A stretch of 64,000 nucleotides of DNA from Plecoglossus altivelis (taxonomy: Eukaryota; Chordata; Actinopteri; Osmeriformes; Plecoglossidae), in contig BROE01000022.1 in assembly GCA_036571765.1 (NCBI GenBank), forward strand, positions 1,893,953-1,957,952, read 5' to 3'. Both the position numbers and the translations under genes were made by a program. Below the pieces are notes generated by a model, which did not search any database, was not told the origin of the DNA, and worked only from the letters and a program-made list of their open reading frames with translations. Of this stretch, positions 21,050 through 33,766 are shown piece after piece (the stretch's first letter is position 1; every line of letters starts with the position of its first letter).

Positions 21050-24000
21050 TGATAGAGAGAGAAAGCTCTTTGCGGAAGAGAACAACTGATCACAAAAATA
21101 CTTTTTATTTTTAGGATGTCTCAGACATCATCTACAGGTCCACTATAAGGATAAGGGCCCTTAGCAAGAGAGAGTGCAGGCTGAGAGCATAGCCTCTATC
21201 TGCTCAGGTGCACAGGCTGAGAGCACAGCCTCCATAAGTCCCCAGATGCACATGCTGAGAGCACAGCCTCCATAAGTCCCCAGATGCACATGCTGAGAGC
21301 ACAGCCTCCATAAGTCCCCAAGTGCACAGGCTGAGAGCACAGCCTCCGTATCTCCACAGATACACAGGCTGAGAGCACAGGTGACTTTCACTGCGCAAAC
21401 CACAGGCTCTCAAATTCTCTCATCTGGGGAGGTACACATGCTGTGCTCTCAGACTGTGCACCTGGGCAGATACGGAGGCTGTGCTCTCAGACTGTGCACC
21501 TGGGCAGATACACAGTCTAAGAGCCTGTGGTTTGCACAGGGGAAGTCACCTGTTGGTTATAATAATGTATCATTTAACTGAATTAAATGTCTTTATATGA
21601 CAAAGGAAGTGCTATCGTGTTTTTTTTTACTGTTTACATTTGTGTTTGTTTAATGGAGAGTTGTGTTGGCTACAAGGAGTTTTCAAGCTAACTGCAATTC
21701 TGGGGAAGTCACATGTTGATTTGGTGGTGCTCCTAGCATCAACATGTTCCTGGGCTTCAAGGTAAACAAATCACTGAGACAACAACAAGGGCTCATTTGA
21801 ACGGATAAAAATGCAAGGATGAATCTAAAGCCAGTGCAGATTCAGGACTGTAGCTCGTTTCAGGGCTCATCGAGTAACGTTGATGTTTCCACAAACCAGA
21901 CTGAGGAGATTCAGCTACACCACATGACAACAGAAGCTGCAAGCTGACAGAAAGCTTCCATGTTAAAAACCAGCTTTTATGTCCTGAGGATTGTGCTTGT
22001 GGTTATCTTAAAGCAGATAGCTGATGCGTGAACAGTTCTTTTCTCGAGAGTGCAGGATATAATGACTGTGTGCCAGCTATACATACACAGTTCACCCCTG
22101 ATAGACAGCACCTCCACACCACTGTGTCTCCACAGGAAACAGTCCATCTAAATCAAAACCACATTAAGATGCAGGACTTTCCCTGTTCTGACAGTCTATT
22201 CATGAAGATCGATTCCAATAACAAAGTTCAGTAAGCCTGCTAGATTGTCCTGAGTACATGGGGCCTATCCTCAACCCAACCTTTACTTGTACCCTTTGGC
22301 CGAGAAGCCGTGAAGATTACGCCAACTGTTTATATAACTGGTCCTACATTCCCAGGAGGACGATCGATCGCTGAGTTTGGTTCCGGCTGTCCTGTGATTT
22401 CCTTGCTCCCAAGGCGACCAGCCATCTGGAAAATTGTCATTGGCCTTTCATGTATTGATGAGTGTTATATATCTTTAGGACTACTATAATGGAATCTAAA
22501 ATCAGCTCTCGCTTGGTCAAAATGACATCGAGACCTTACCGGATCTCGATGTGTTTTAGTTTGAGATTTTTGGCAAAATCTTTGTCCAGATTTGCCACCA
22601 GAACAACAGCACAGCTGGTCTCTGCAATCATGTATGCGTTTGTACAGTCCACTGTGCTCTAGTGTCACGCGCCAATACACACATCCACGACAATACACAC
22701 ATTGTTTGACAAGGGCGTTGAGTTTGGCCATCGGTTTGTTCATGTTCATGTTTGTGAACTTCTGGGAGAGAGGAGAGAGGAAGGGGGTTTGTGGACAGAA
22801 AGGGGGAAGAGTGGTGTCTGTGGAGGAAATGGAGCGGGGATTCACGCCGGAGAATTGTTTGACACTTTCATTTGCTTCACAAAATAACAGTGTAGATTTG
22901 GGGTGGATGTTGAAACAAGGAAAAGGATATTGAGATCATTCTCAAGGTGTTAGCAATATTGTCTTTAATATCGCTGGCGCTTGAGCCATCACTCTGCTTC
23001 GTTTTAGGTTAACTCTCCTGTCTCCATGCACATGAAATAACAGTCTACCTGAATTGCCTGTATTCCCAGGATGTACACCTGCAAGTATTGTGCATCCTAT
23101 GCACATACACACTGTAGAGTGAATCTGAATAGAGTCGATTGTTAGGGGGAATAAAACGCAAAAAAAAATCAAATCAAGGTAGTAATTAGAAAGTAATTAA
23201 GCCTGATTATTCATCCAATTAATTATCTGCGTTTGCTGTAATTTAAGTCTCTCTAAAACTTTTCGTTTTGTTCCATGAGGGCTAAAAGTGAAAACAATGA
23301 CATTATGGGTTTGAAATGGGGTTGGATTACGAATCTGGAAAGTAATTTGCCGTCTCTACCATGTCTAATAATAATATCTAGGGCACAACATCTTAGAAGC
23401 AATCAAAAACAGACTAAACTTTCTGCCAAACACTGAAATATGTAAAGGCTCTGTTGTGTGACAAGCTTATAAAGCAAAAAAGCACCAACGTACAGGAAGC
23501 AGCAAATAACAGACACCTTTTTGTTGACTTTCAGAAACAACTCGTAAGTTTCTTTGACTTTACATAAAATGTCTTAAATCAAACTGGCCCCAAGACGGGA
23601 GCAACACATTTACTGCAGAACTGTAAATAAATCGGAAGTTTATCTTAGTATATATGGACATTTTAAAAATAATCACACTGAAAGACTGATTCCCCTACAC
23701 AGCAAATGGAATTAAAAGCATCGATTCATAATGTGAAGATGCAAACCAACCAGTGTGAGTGCAAATTAATTTGCTCGCTATTAGAAATTCCTCCATCGTT
23801 AAACCACTGGAGCAACTTCATTCATTAAGAGGCGCATATTATTCATTTTAGGCTAATCTAATCTATCAGGCACTCTTACCCTGAAAAAAATAGCTGTTTA
23901 TTTAGATATACCATGCCTTTCACTACCCTCCTCAGTCCTGTGTCTTAGTAATGCTGATGCTGTCTGACTCAAACATCAAACCAACATTTCTGATTTACAA

Positions 24001-26279
24001 AGATTCTTTAATCAATCCAGTTTTTTTCCTAGCCATACTAGCCATACATCAAATGATACTTTGGCACACGTGATGTACATATGACATTCATTTTTGTTTG
24101 GTTTTTTATATTATATATTAAATCAACACATGACTGATCTATCACAGGGATGCAAGCGGTTCCACTTACGAAACGGAGCTGTTCATCTGATCTAGCATTT
24201 TAGTTTCTTATGCACCTTACTCTCAAGGTCAGATTGGCGATAATAATATTCCATAAAGTCAGCAGAGCTGTGCAAAGTTCTGAGAGATAACAGTAGCCTA
24301 CCTATGTCATGGGCCACCAATCACAACCACTGACAGGACACTGACACAAACTATAATAGCACACCTCCAAACAGAGAAGGCCAGGGCTCTATATTAATCA
24401 CACTAATGCCAAGAAAGGATTTCAGGCCATTTCTTCCATTGGTTTTAGCTTGATTAAAAAGAGAGGTCTATAACAATGCTTTATGGACAGAATGACTGGA
24501 AGGCCGATGGGGAGAGCCAAAGGAAGAATGCTTTCCTTGCTCTCGCTTTCTCCATTCATCTTTCTTCCATGACCCCTGTTGCTCCTTGAGGCTTTTTACA
24601 GCAGAGCAGCAATTAGGGGAAGGACAGATTCCTACTTCCAGGTCATTTTCTGGCCTGAGGGGCTTCAGTGGGAGAAGGAGAGTTATGAAAAGTTTTCAGA
24701 AACAGGAAGTGGGTCGGTTGACCTTTAACCCTTCTCACTTGGTTGTGGTGGCGGTGGTGGTGGTGGAGTGGGACTTCAGATGCCATTATCGGCCAAAGAA
24801 AACGATTTTGGTGGTCGTAGTTCTCGACTAACACATCAATACACGAGTTACTGTGTTATTCATTTAGGTTTGGCGGTAACCTACTCTTTGCACTGGTCTT
24901 GTCTGCTTGTGCAACAAAGTGTGCACACTGACCTCCACTAAGAGCTTCATGCTCACCGCTGCTTCGTGATGCAGTTAATTAGTGGTTTACAAAGACGATG
25001 TTACTGTGTGCATGAGCAAACTCCACCATCTGCTCTCTCTATGAGGATTATGTGTCTATGTACTGTAGCGCCAGACCCATCCATGCCCTTGTCTCTTTAA
25101 TGCTGCGATGCTATGGGTCGCTCTTTCAACTTGAACTGGTCTGGAAGGACAAAGACTGTATTCTGAAGGCCTCAGGGTCACAGGAGTCTCAGTGAATCTA
25201 CAGTCGCATAAAGGGAACATGAACAGGAGATGTGTCTGACTGGGAGTTGAGGAGAACCGTGAACAATATCACTTTCAGAAGTCCTCCTTGAGAGAATATT
25301 TATGTTCCCTTCAACCTCAAGAACAATTTAAAGTCATAAATCAAGAAAACTAATTTCTTCTTTGTTTTTAATTGAGGTACAACTCCTTGAAACTAATTTA
25401 TTTTGTAACCCAAGGGACTGTAAATAGGTTAAAGGTATAAATGTACCATTTGCATGTTATTTGGCTAAAGGTGACTGAATGAGTTAGGAAATTAGCCATC
25501 AAATTTTACACTGAGGCTTTTACACTGAAACAATTATTCAGCCATGATTTTAAAGGTGAGAAAACAACACATGAAGGATATTTATTGAAACCAAAACAAG
25601 ATGTTTGAACAAGCCAGGAAAGCATCTTCAAAGATAAACCATGTAGGAACATGGATTCCCCCCCCCTCCCCCCTGCTACCGTGGTGACCATTGTAGGAAC
25701 TGCAGGGACACAAGTACCCAAATGACCGAGAACAAGTATTCAACTGCTTCCATAGCTCAACTGTAAGTGACATCATGTGTGGGGTTATTGAATACGATAT
25801 TGATTGCGTAACAAAACGTTTTTTATTATTGTCTGGGGATTAGAAAGGCTTCAAATGTACCATACTGTACAAACAACAAGTCTTCAACTGCTTCCTCTAG
25901 CTCAACTGTAAAGTGCATATGTTGTGGGGTTAATTGATACGTTTGAATTGCGTCAAAAAACGTTTTTTTTATTATTGTTGGGGATTAGTAAGGCTTCAAA
26001 TAGTACCATACTGTAAGTGGAGCCAGGACAACTACAATGAGCTGGACTGTCATCGTTTCTACGCCCCTCCCACTCTTCCCCTCCTCCCTCTCCCTTCCTC
26101 TGATGTTCCTGTATTGTCTCCTGTGTGACTAGGCAAGTGGAGCTGTCACTTGTGGTAAAGCTTGCCGATAGCAGCGCTCAGAGAAGGCACGGCGCTCTGG
26201 AGCGCATCGTTAAACTATGCAGCTGTCGTTCTCAGAGAGAGTGAGAGACGCAGAGAGACAGAGAGAGCGAGAGAGAGAG

Positions 26280-26324
<45 letters not shown>

Positions 26325-29300
26325 GAGAGATGGAACGAGAAACGAGTGTGTCAAGGAGGGATGAGAGGAGAGAGAGGGGGGTCTTAATCGACCTGCCCAG
26401 AGGGACTCATACATCTCCGGTCACAAATCCTCCCAGAGGTTTATTTCACTCACCAGCCAGCAAGTAAAATGGTTTATAACAGCCAACCAACAGAGAGGGA
26501 AGTCAGAGTTTACGGCTGCACACAATAAATAAGCCGCATCGATCCAAAGGATGGAGGTTTGAGAGCTGTGTCGCTGGCTATAAGGTTGTCACCATGTTTG
26601 TGAGCTATGCTAGCCTCCTGGCTGACTGGATAGAGAAACCAGTGGAGAGGAACCGTTAAGGATTAGGGGAGAGACGTTTTGGATCTCTATACAACCATTG
26701 ATTAAGAATGGGTTTGAAAGGATATAGGGGTTCAAAGATGGATACACTCAGTGGATCATATTTCACGTGGAGGTCGCTGACGTGTGTTGAGCTATACTAT
26801 TGGGCTAGTGAAAAGACAACGTTGTAAAACATCTGGGCTCATACAGAGGATCATTACAATGTTCAGTTGCAAGTATTGACTGAAACTCCTGGTCAACGCT
26901 GGATTGAGAAAAGGGAACATGAGTTAAGAGACCATAGACTCAACTGACGACTTTAGAAACTTTAGTACAGCACTGTGCTTTGACTGTATGTAAACAAGCA
27001 AGTTCAACGCCCGGGCGCCCGTCGCAGAATAAACAAGGAGAGCGAAGGCATAGTCCCAGATGACAAATGAAGGAAGCACATTTCTCATTCACTGTCAGTT
27101 CAGGGCCAACAGCGCTTACGGCTGAGTCATGGCGCGACAGATCGACTCACCGTTTACTCGCTCGACTAGTGGGCGAAAAAAGGTGTGTCAAGAGCTGAAG
27201 GCCGCGAAACTAAATTAATATTCATTTTGCAAACGCTCGCCCTCCGTGACAGAGAAAAATATCTAAAGCAATTAACCTTCTCTGCCAGCACTGACGTGTG
27301 GATAACTCAACGAGTTAGTACACTGTTTTTAATTACTCTCCAAAGTCACAGAGTGCGCGAAGATTAAAAGTTCTTTCTAGGTGAACTGACACACTGATGG
27401 GGCGAGGATTCTTAATTCAGAAGTAGGCAGTGGTGATTACCATAGAACAGGAGACATATCAAGGAAAGCTCCACACTAATACAGACAACAACGTACTGTT
27501 TTCTCAAAACTATTTTTTAAAACTCTAGAGAGCTGGGTCTATCAAAGTGCAACAAATACAAGGAAACGATCCTTCAATGAATAATCTGATACGTCAATTT
27601 AAGAACAATGTCGGTAAATACTCACACTTCATTAGACCTGTTTTATGATGGCGTGACCGGATACTTCTTAATCTATTGAGGCTGCTGTTCAGCGCTGAAG
27701 AAGTTATAAATTTTAGAGCCCAGAGGCCGATATGATAATATTATGATACTTACATTAGGACGACAGTTGAAGTCGATAGATTAAAAAATCCAGAGGCAAT
27801 ACTTTTTTCTAGCCATGCAGCAGTTTGTTGTATTCAAAATTTAAAATATTGCTTAGTCGGACATGATCTGCCAGTCGAAATGAGTGTCCTCATAAATAGT
27901 TAAACTCTTATTCTCTGTATAAAAACAGTGAGATTGTTTTGAGCGAGAGGGCAGCAGGTTTAGGATTCATTGAAAGAGTCTCTTTATGAGCGATTTGGAT
28001 CATTTTACATATTGCGTAAGGGAACATTTCTCATGAATTAAAGGAAATTTACAATACACACGCAGTACAATCGCAAATACTGTGGAAGCATGTCGCAAGA
28101 CTACCAATACATCACAAAGTGAATAATTTTGCTATGAAACAGCATAATGGCCTGTTATAGTTCATTGCCACCTTCTGGTTAAAAACAAGACCTACTAATT
28201 TACTAAGTTGTCAAAGAAAGTGACAGAAGTATCACTTCCCCAACAAACAAACAAAAACAAGTAGTAATAATTAAGATTAATGTGGCGAAAGCCGGTCCAT
28301 TCCGATTCAACTTTGGTCAAACACACAACATGTTTGACGTTAAATTATCATTCCGAATTTTTTTTTCTTCCTAAGTTTTGCTTATAGGATAGGTCATCCT
28401 TTGCATCGGAACCTTTCCTTCGAGGGGCATTTGCATGTTGTAAATTATTATATTTGTTTATTACATTTATTATCCTTTCTGAAAATCTGGTGACAACCTG
28501 ATTAGTCAAGTCTTAGTGAAAAGTTAAAGACCATTCTCAATAGTATACAGTTTAGACAGGTCTTTGGGGGGGGGAAAACCCAAGGTGATATCAATTACCT
28601 GATCTAGTTCTTAAATCCCAACTTTTCTTTGATACTTACATTGGTACCTACTCGTGGCAAAGTCTTTAACCTTGATTTCTGATGGCTGACATTGAATTTT
28701 GCATGATTGGAGGCATTTGTTTATGACACTGAGAGTGGATTTGGTTGAGCGACGCGACTAGAGGGAAAGGAGCTAGCCCATAACAGGAGGGTAACAGCCA
28801 ACGGACACAGACTTTCTCTCCAGACACCAAGCCAGCATGCAACCACTGAAGATCTACCGCTCTGCCAGTCTCCTCGTCCTCCTCCTCTGTGGTGTAATAT
28901 CAACGTCTGCACTGGTCAGACAGATGTTTCAGATCGACATCACCATGAACTGTACTGATGCTGAGAGCTACTGTAGAGAGCACTTTGACAGCATGGCTTA
29001 CGTTGACGAAATTAAGGGTGATGGTTGGGGTTTGGTTAGGCCAAACAAAATGGTGAATTACTGGAAAATGTGTCATTCTGGATTGTTCTCTGGGAACTGT
29101 ACGACCTTACTAGATGAATCTGTGTCGTGTGAAAATCATATGACCGTCTACTGCAATAAAAACATGCGCGATATCATCCTGGTCGATTCTCCGATGAAGT
29201 TTGACGATGCCGTCGCTTATTGCAGGATGCACCACACCGACATCCTTAGCATTCGCTCCTTAGTCGAACAAACTGTTGCCTGGTTCAAGGTTCGTACGCC

Positions 29301-32300
29301 CGCCAGAGGGAGGAGAGTGTGGATCGGACTGCGTTTCGTAGGGGGACGGTGGATGTGGCTGAACGGGGATCCTCTTCAATACGTGAAATGGAAGGACCCA
29401 GAGCAGTCCACGTGTCCTGTCGTAGAAAACAGCTGCGGGGCCCTTATGGAGGCCGAGGGCTGGGACTCACTCGTCTGTGACTTGGAGAAGAGTTTTTTTT
29501 GTTACAACGAGTGACACGTGAAATGTTTGACAGCCTATTTTCAGCATAGACAAGCCTACACATAAACAATTGACTATATATATACTATATAGTGAGAGAG
29601 AATTTATATGTTTAGTAGGGGAGATTTCTAGCGTAGACTATTGCCTAGATCTGTGAACCTTTTCTGACGCCCATCAATGATTTGGCTGTAACCTATCATT
29701 GATGTTCATCTTACAATAACTAAGCACCTTTGACTATTAATGTAGCCTAAATCGTTTCTGCATCAACTGCTGACTTAATTTACTCTGGGTGACTGGTCGA
29801 CGCTTCCGTTTATTTCACGATCATAATTCTTTCTGTGAGCATAACCTGACAAGCCCCCTCCATGCACAAACATCCTCCATTGACTTTTTCACCGGACAAC
29901 AGCATCTAGGTTACAGCATTGTACGTGTTTTGATTCCAGCTGGCTGAGTTTAAGACACGGCAAAAGAGCCGTACATCATTTTCTCCTCACGCTGCGTTCT
30001 GCCCCTCTGTAACCAGTGGGGCACAATGACAACGACTAATGGATGAAAACCCATTTCACGGCGTCGCTGTTGCGCGCCCTGTCCCCGCTTCCCGCTGTCC
30101 CTGCTCCCTGCTGTCCCCGCTTCTTGGTCTCAGACCGTGGGGGAGGTCGTCTGCGCACATGCACACACTCAATCTGACACGCAGCACATCCAATTTTGAA
30201 GGCGTAATTATGAGACGGTTAAAGATGCATGGGGCGTGGTGTAATTGAATCAAGACCATGAACAAGCCGTCTTTCCTGCAATGGGATGAGCTGTGCTCGG
30301 GGGGCAATAAGTGATGACTTGAGGTGTACGTTGATGATTAAACGATGTTATTTTATTTCAGATACAGTAGCTGGGGCGATGTGGTATGTGTCGTTGTTCT
30401 GATGCTTTGTCCATGTATCTGTGTATTCTGATCTAACACATGCTAAGTTTATTAAAGAACCCATCGCATTTAGTTAAAACACTTTTGCTTCCCCATTCAC
30501 AGCTGGATGTGCACAAATTGCCCCTATGGTATAATAAAAATGACCTTGATCTTGTTTCAAGTAATGTTTAAGTTGCATTATTATTATACTCTCATATTAT
30601 CAATGTATTTAAGATCGCATAAACAACAACTTAAGGTTGAGGAGTTTCTGATAACTATAACCATAAACCAGTGGCTCTTTAGCGGCACTATAGCATCCTT
30701 TGCCCAGTCCGTTGGTCTTTCCCATTTATCACAAAGACATCAACTGAGAACGTTTTGTTGATCGACGTCTGTTCTCTGACGTCGGGAGGGTTCCGTTTAC
30801 GTCACGTTGCCGCGTGGACGAAACTCAAGTTGCTTTGATTCACTTAGTCACCGCCTCGCTTGAGAGAATACAGGTTTGATCCGTTCTCCATTACACTACT
30901 AGGCATCAGGCAAATGATAGTGAGTCGTTCAAGAGACAGAGAGTCTAACGGAACCTGTAGGTTAAGGTCGTTGAATCTGAACATTGAAGGCTAGCTTGTT
31001 TTATAGCGTGACTAAATCACTCAATGATAATCACCCGCCTGCCAATCACCCCAGAACTTGTTCCCCAGGATGCTTTCTAGACTGTCTTTAACGGAGTGTC
31101 CTGTAAATGCGGCTTTTGTCTACTTGAACGTTAGCCATACACACCCAAACTGCATAAATATTAAAAAATCTTAACACTTGCAACGTGAGAACTGAACATG
31201 CATCCTGCCGATTCACAGAAAACAAATGGGTATAATTACGTGGAATGGTTTGTGAAGTGCCCCCTGCCTTCCCTTTGAGTGGAACCGGGCCGGGCGGCTG
31301 CTAGAATCAATACCTTGCAATCATTTCAAGCACGGCTCTGAGGAGAGTCCCTGTCCCTGTCGATGGATATAGGGGTTGGAACAGCACCTGAGAAAACCTA
31401 ACCAAGTAGAAGCGATTGGTTATGACTTAGAGACAAAGTGGGGCAACAGAATACCTTTCGGAGGGGCCAAACACGATGGAATTAGCGTGAGGCCCCCTTA
31501 CTTGTATATCTACACTGGATGACTCGTCGTGCTACGCTTTGAGCGTCAGTTTAGAATAGTCGCCGCACGGACGACCTAAACCAAAAAACATCAAAATGCA
31601 AAGCAGGCGAATATGTCGCCTAGATTTCAAGCGTTTATATCCTCATGGACAGATCAGGTCGATATCGATTAAGACGTGAGTGGTGTCTCTGCATTACCGG
31701 TCGTTCAAAATATGAGGAAATCTGCCCATTTGAATTTTGACAGCGTAACAAATCCCTGACGGGAGAGTAGAAATCTATCATAGTTTGGGATTGTAAATTA
31801 AACCATATCCACATGCCTTTCAGTCTATCCTTTCTGTCTTGGTTGCTGTTATGGGGGTAATTCATCAGTGCTGAAACTTCTGTTTTGCAACAGAACAGCT
31901 ATGTTTTGTGCATATTGATAGCGCACAACAAAGCTGAGGAAGACGTGCGGGATATTTTGACGAATGTTTCTCTTCAAATGCATTTTCGATTAAATAGCAC
32001 ATCTTCAAGTTGCAGTTTGCGGCGAACAAAGGACTTTCCCCGTCTATTGGTTATAGAACTGTAAGTCCTTCATACACAAAACTACCTCAGTTGACGGGGG
32101 AAACTTTGGAACAGATTTATGAACTCTTTGGTTTCAAGCACAACCATTTCATTTGATGAAAGTCCAAACTATTTTATTGACGAAAGGTGTGATGCTGGTG
32201 CTAAAATCTAAACAAATTCTTCCACACAAAAAAACAAGGTTCTTAGATGGACTGTAACCACCTGTAAGTTCTTTCCAGACCACACACTATAGAGTACGAT

Positions 32301-33766
32301 GAGGCAATGCTGACGGACAAACAAACACACACCCGTCTGGTATGTTCTGTAGAAAATGTCAATGAACACATGTTGAAGGGCGCTTCCTATAAACAGAAAG
32401 TGTGTGTGTGTGTGTAAAATCAATCACTTGGATTGTTATAACATTTACAAAACAAGTGTAACACGTGTCTTGTGCAGACCTTGCTGCGTAAACAGGGGAG
32501 GAGACAGACGCTTCAAATATAATCACTGACTGAGAAAGGACTACAGCGTAACAGAACCTGTTGTGTAGCCTCCACACTCAGATACACCTACGCACATGCA
32601 CACGCGCACACGCACACATATACACACGCACACACACTTAGACAAACACACAGGTTTGTTGTACTATTAAGTTCCAATTCAAATTCAGTCCCAAAATGTG
32701 TTATTCCCTGTTCCTAACTGTTAAGGAAATCCTATACCCAAGCCAAGTCCCTTGATATTGAGGGGGCCTAAAAATGTCCCCACTAGGTTTTTCTTGGTTT
32801 ACTATCCCCTCAAGGGTGGTTAAACAAGGCCACACACACTCACTCACTCACTCACTCTAACCAATGTCACCACCATTAACCATATAGAAACTCAGAAGGC
32901 GCATGTGTGTGTGTGTGTGTGTGTGTGTGCTTCTTCAACAACACAACCCCCACTCCTGTTAGAGAGTGCTGGTCGATGGACAACGTACCTAGAAACAGGA
33001 TGGTCTGCTTTCGTGCCGTCTTGGCCCTGGTGCTGTCCTGCTTGGACAAACCCTCCTCTCCGTTGCCTCCTGATGTCTCCATCGATCTCCTAAGCACCAA
33101 GATCATAGCTCTGCACATGACCCCGACTCCCATCAGGATCAACACGTACACCAGGAACGCGGCGAAGATGCTACCCCTGTACATCACCCACTGCTCCCTC
33201 AGGTTGGTGCAGAACGTCAGGTTCTGGACCGGCATGTTGGCCTGACTGGGGATGTGTCCCTCCGTCCCCGTGGCGATCAGTAGCGGCAGGGCGACGATCA
33301 CGGAAGTGGCCCAGGCGAAGATGATGAGGTAGCGGGTCCTTCGATCAGTCAGGGCCTTGAAGCGGAAGGGGTGGCACACGGCCACGTAGCGTTCGAAGCT
33401 CATCGTGGCCACGTTCAAGATGGTGGCATAGCTGCAGGCCTCAAACAGGAAGTTGTAGATTTTGCAGGAAATGTCTCCCGAGGCAGAGGTGAAGGGGAAC
33501 CAGATGGCGCTGTACAGCTCCACAGGCATGCCGATGATGAGGACCAGCAGGTCGGAACAGGCCAGGCTCACCATGTGATCCGTCACGTTCTTCTGCAGGT
33601 AGCCGTTTCTCAGCAGCACCTGGGTCACCCAGATGGTGACTCCATTTCCCACAATGCCTGTCACCAGGATGAAGCTGTACAGGATAGTGAGAAAGACTTT
33701 GACGGGATAGTTGGGCTCAAGTTCTCTCCAGTCTTTCTTGTCCGCAATCCCGGTGTCCACATCCAT
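16114..33766 (-). CDS. gpr39: GPR39, class A G-protein-coupled receptor (ghrelin-receptor family), 2 coding exons
   Basis: Exon 1 is 33766-32989 and exon 2 is 16607-16114. The 16.4 kb phase-1 intron falls at the start of TM6, the position where I recall human GPR39 being split. The donor is GTACGT and the acceptor TTTCTCAG. The protein is 423 residues against 453 in human. Seven hydrophobic segments are visible. Key motifs are LACSD in TM2 (68-72), ERY in place of DRY (125-127), CWLP in TM6 (269-272) and NPFLY in TM7 (314-318). C101 and C186 can form the TM3-ECL2 disulfide, and the sequon NLT is at 182-184. Known role: a constitutively active plasma-membrane receptor that senses extracellular Zn2+ and couples to Gq and other G proteins. 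Unusually, the extracellular N-terminus (1-22) has no histidine and no cysteine. The human zinc-binding pair H17/H19 and the C11 of the second disulfide are therefore absent, and the residue aligned with D313 is Q287. The gene is convergent with LYPD1. Confidence 0.96.
20957..21062 (+). repeat. (GA)n microsatellite
   Basis: A long GA/CAGA run of about 100 bases. A purine-rich flank extends upstream to about 20700. Confidence 0.9.
21181..21551. repeat. Fold-back array of 38-bp minisatellite units
   Basis: Left half: 'ctgagagcacagcctcc' recurs at 21181, 21217, 21255, 21293, 21331 and 21369, almost all at an exact 38-bp spacing. Right half: the reverse complement 'ctgtgctctcag' recurs at 21441 and 21479, again 38 bp apart. 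The inner edges are also inverted, since 21380-21411 is the near reverse complement of 21520-21551 (core 'caaaccacaggctct'). The whole can fold into a long hairpin and abuts the 150-bp dispersed repeat at 21553. Confidence 0.85.
21553..21703 (+). repeat. Dispersed 150-bp repeat, copy 2
   Basis: Same orientation as, and similar by eye over its full length to, 15552-15701. It starts two bases after the 38-bp fold-back array ends. Confidence 0.85.
25731..26015 (+). repeat. Tandem duplication of a ~143-bp unit
   Basis: Copy 1 (25731-25873) and copy 2 (25874-26015) share 'ttcaactgcttcc', 'agctcaactgtaa', 'aacgttttttattattg' and 'ggcttcaaat..accatactgta' in the same order. Differences are mainly one-base indels in T and A runs plus a few substitutions, as in a fairly recent duplication or imperfect homopolymer calling. 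Confidence 0.85.
26233..26322 (+). repeat. (GA)n microsatellite
   Basis: A GA run with occasional GC substitutions in the GPR39 intron. It gives a spurious Arg/Glu open frame on the plus strand and a Ser/Leu one on the minus strand. Confidence 0.9.
28837..29514 (+). CDS. Intronless secreted protein with two C-type-lectin-like domains, nested in the GPR39 intron
   Basis: A single open frame of 225 residues on the strand opposite GPR39. Residues 1-25 form a signal peptide with a hydrophobic core SLLVLLLCGVI. Residues 28-107 look like a degenerate, shortened first C-type-lectin fold: an AESYCREHF helix (42-50) and a closing VYC (104-106), but no WIGL core. Residues 111-225 form a more complete second domain: DAVAYCR helix (124-130), WIGL (162-165), WLNGDP (174-179) and the late cysteines C200, C214 and C222. 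The Ca2+/sugar motifs of the family are missing: no EPN or QPD is seen, and GWDSLVC stands where WND would be. Classical calcium-dependent sugar binding is therefore unlikely. Sequons NCT are at 38-40 and 87-89. There is no transmembrane segment. I do not recognise the exact gene; teleosts carry many such lectin-like genes. The coding pattern, signal peptide and cysteine spacing support a real gene. The lack of introns suggests a retrocopy or a naturally intronless family. Confidence 0.8.
   Translation: MQPLKIYRSASLLVLLLCGVISTSALVRQMFQIDITMNCTDAESYCREHFDSMAYVDEIKGDGWGLVRPNKMVNYWKMCHSGLFSGNCTTLLDESVSCENHMTVYCNKNMRDIILVDSPMKFDDAVAYCRMHHTDILSIRSLVEQTVAWFKVRTPARGRRVWIGLRFVGGRWMWLNGDPLQYVKWKDPEQSTCPVVENSCGALMEAEGWDSLVCDLEKSFFCYNE
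29515..32988. other. GPR39 intron, 5' part
   Basis: No credible exons. Short CA/GT runs lie at 32401-32416, 32586-32640 and 32904-32929; the last is about 60 bases from the GPR39 donor. No canonical AATAAA was noted close downstream of the lectin-like gene. Confidence 0.6.
32904..32929 (+). repeat. (GT)n microsatellite
   Basis: A GT run on the plus strand just inside the GPR39 intron. It creates a spurious 3' extension of the exon 1 open frame (His/Thr repeats) if the donor is ignored. Confidence 0.9.

Larger units (their letters stand above)
16608..28720 (-). other. GPR39 intron, 3' two-thirds
   Basis: Mostly AT-rich unique sequence without a credible exon. Open frames near 19861-20265 and 20362-21093 are simple or non-conserved. 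The latter is the reverse of a GA tract and reads as Ser/Leu/Pro repeats. Listed repeats are the GA tracts, the 38-bp fold-back array, the second copy of the 150-bp dispersed repeat and a 143-bp tandem duplication. Confidence 0.65.

Noticed and set aside
20362..21093. 243-residue minus-strand frame with a Ser/Leu-rich start
   Set aside because: Its N-terminal part is the complement of a GA microsatellite and the rest shows no recognisable domain.
32876..32988. 3' extension of the GPR39 exon 1 frame into a His/Thr repeat
   Set aside because: A good donor (GTACGT) at 32988 matches the known intron position, and the extension is a GT microsatellite.
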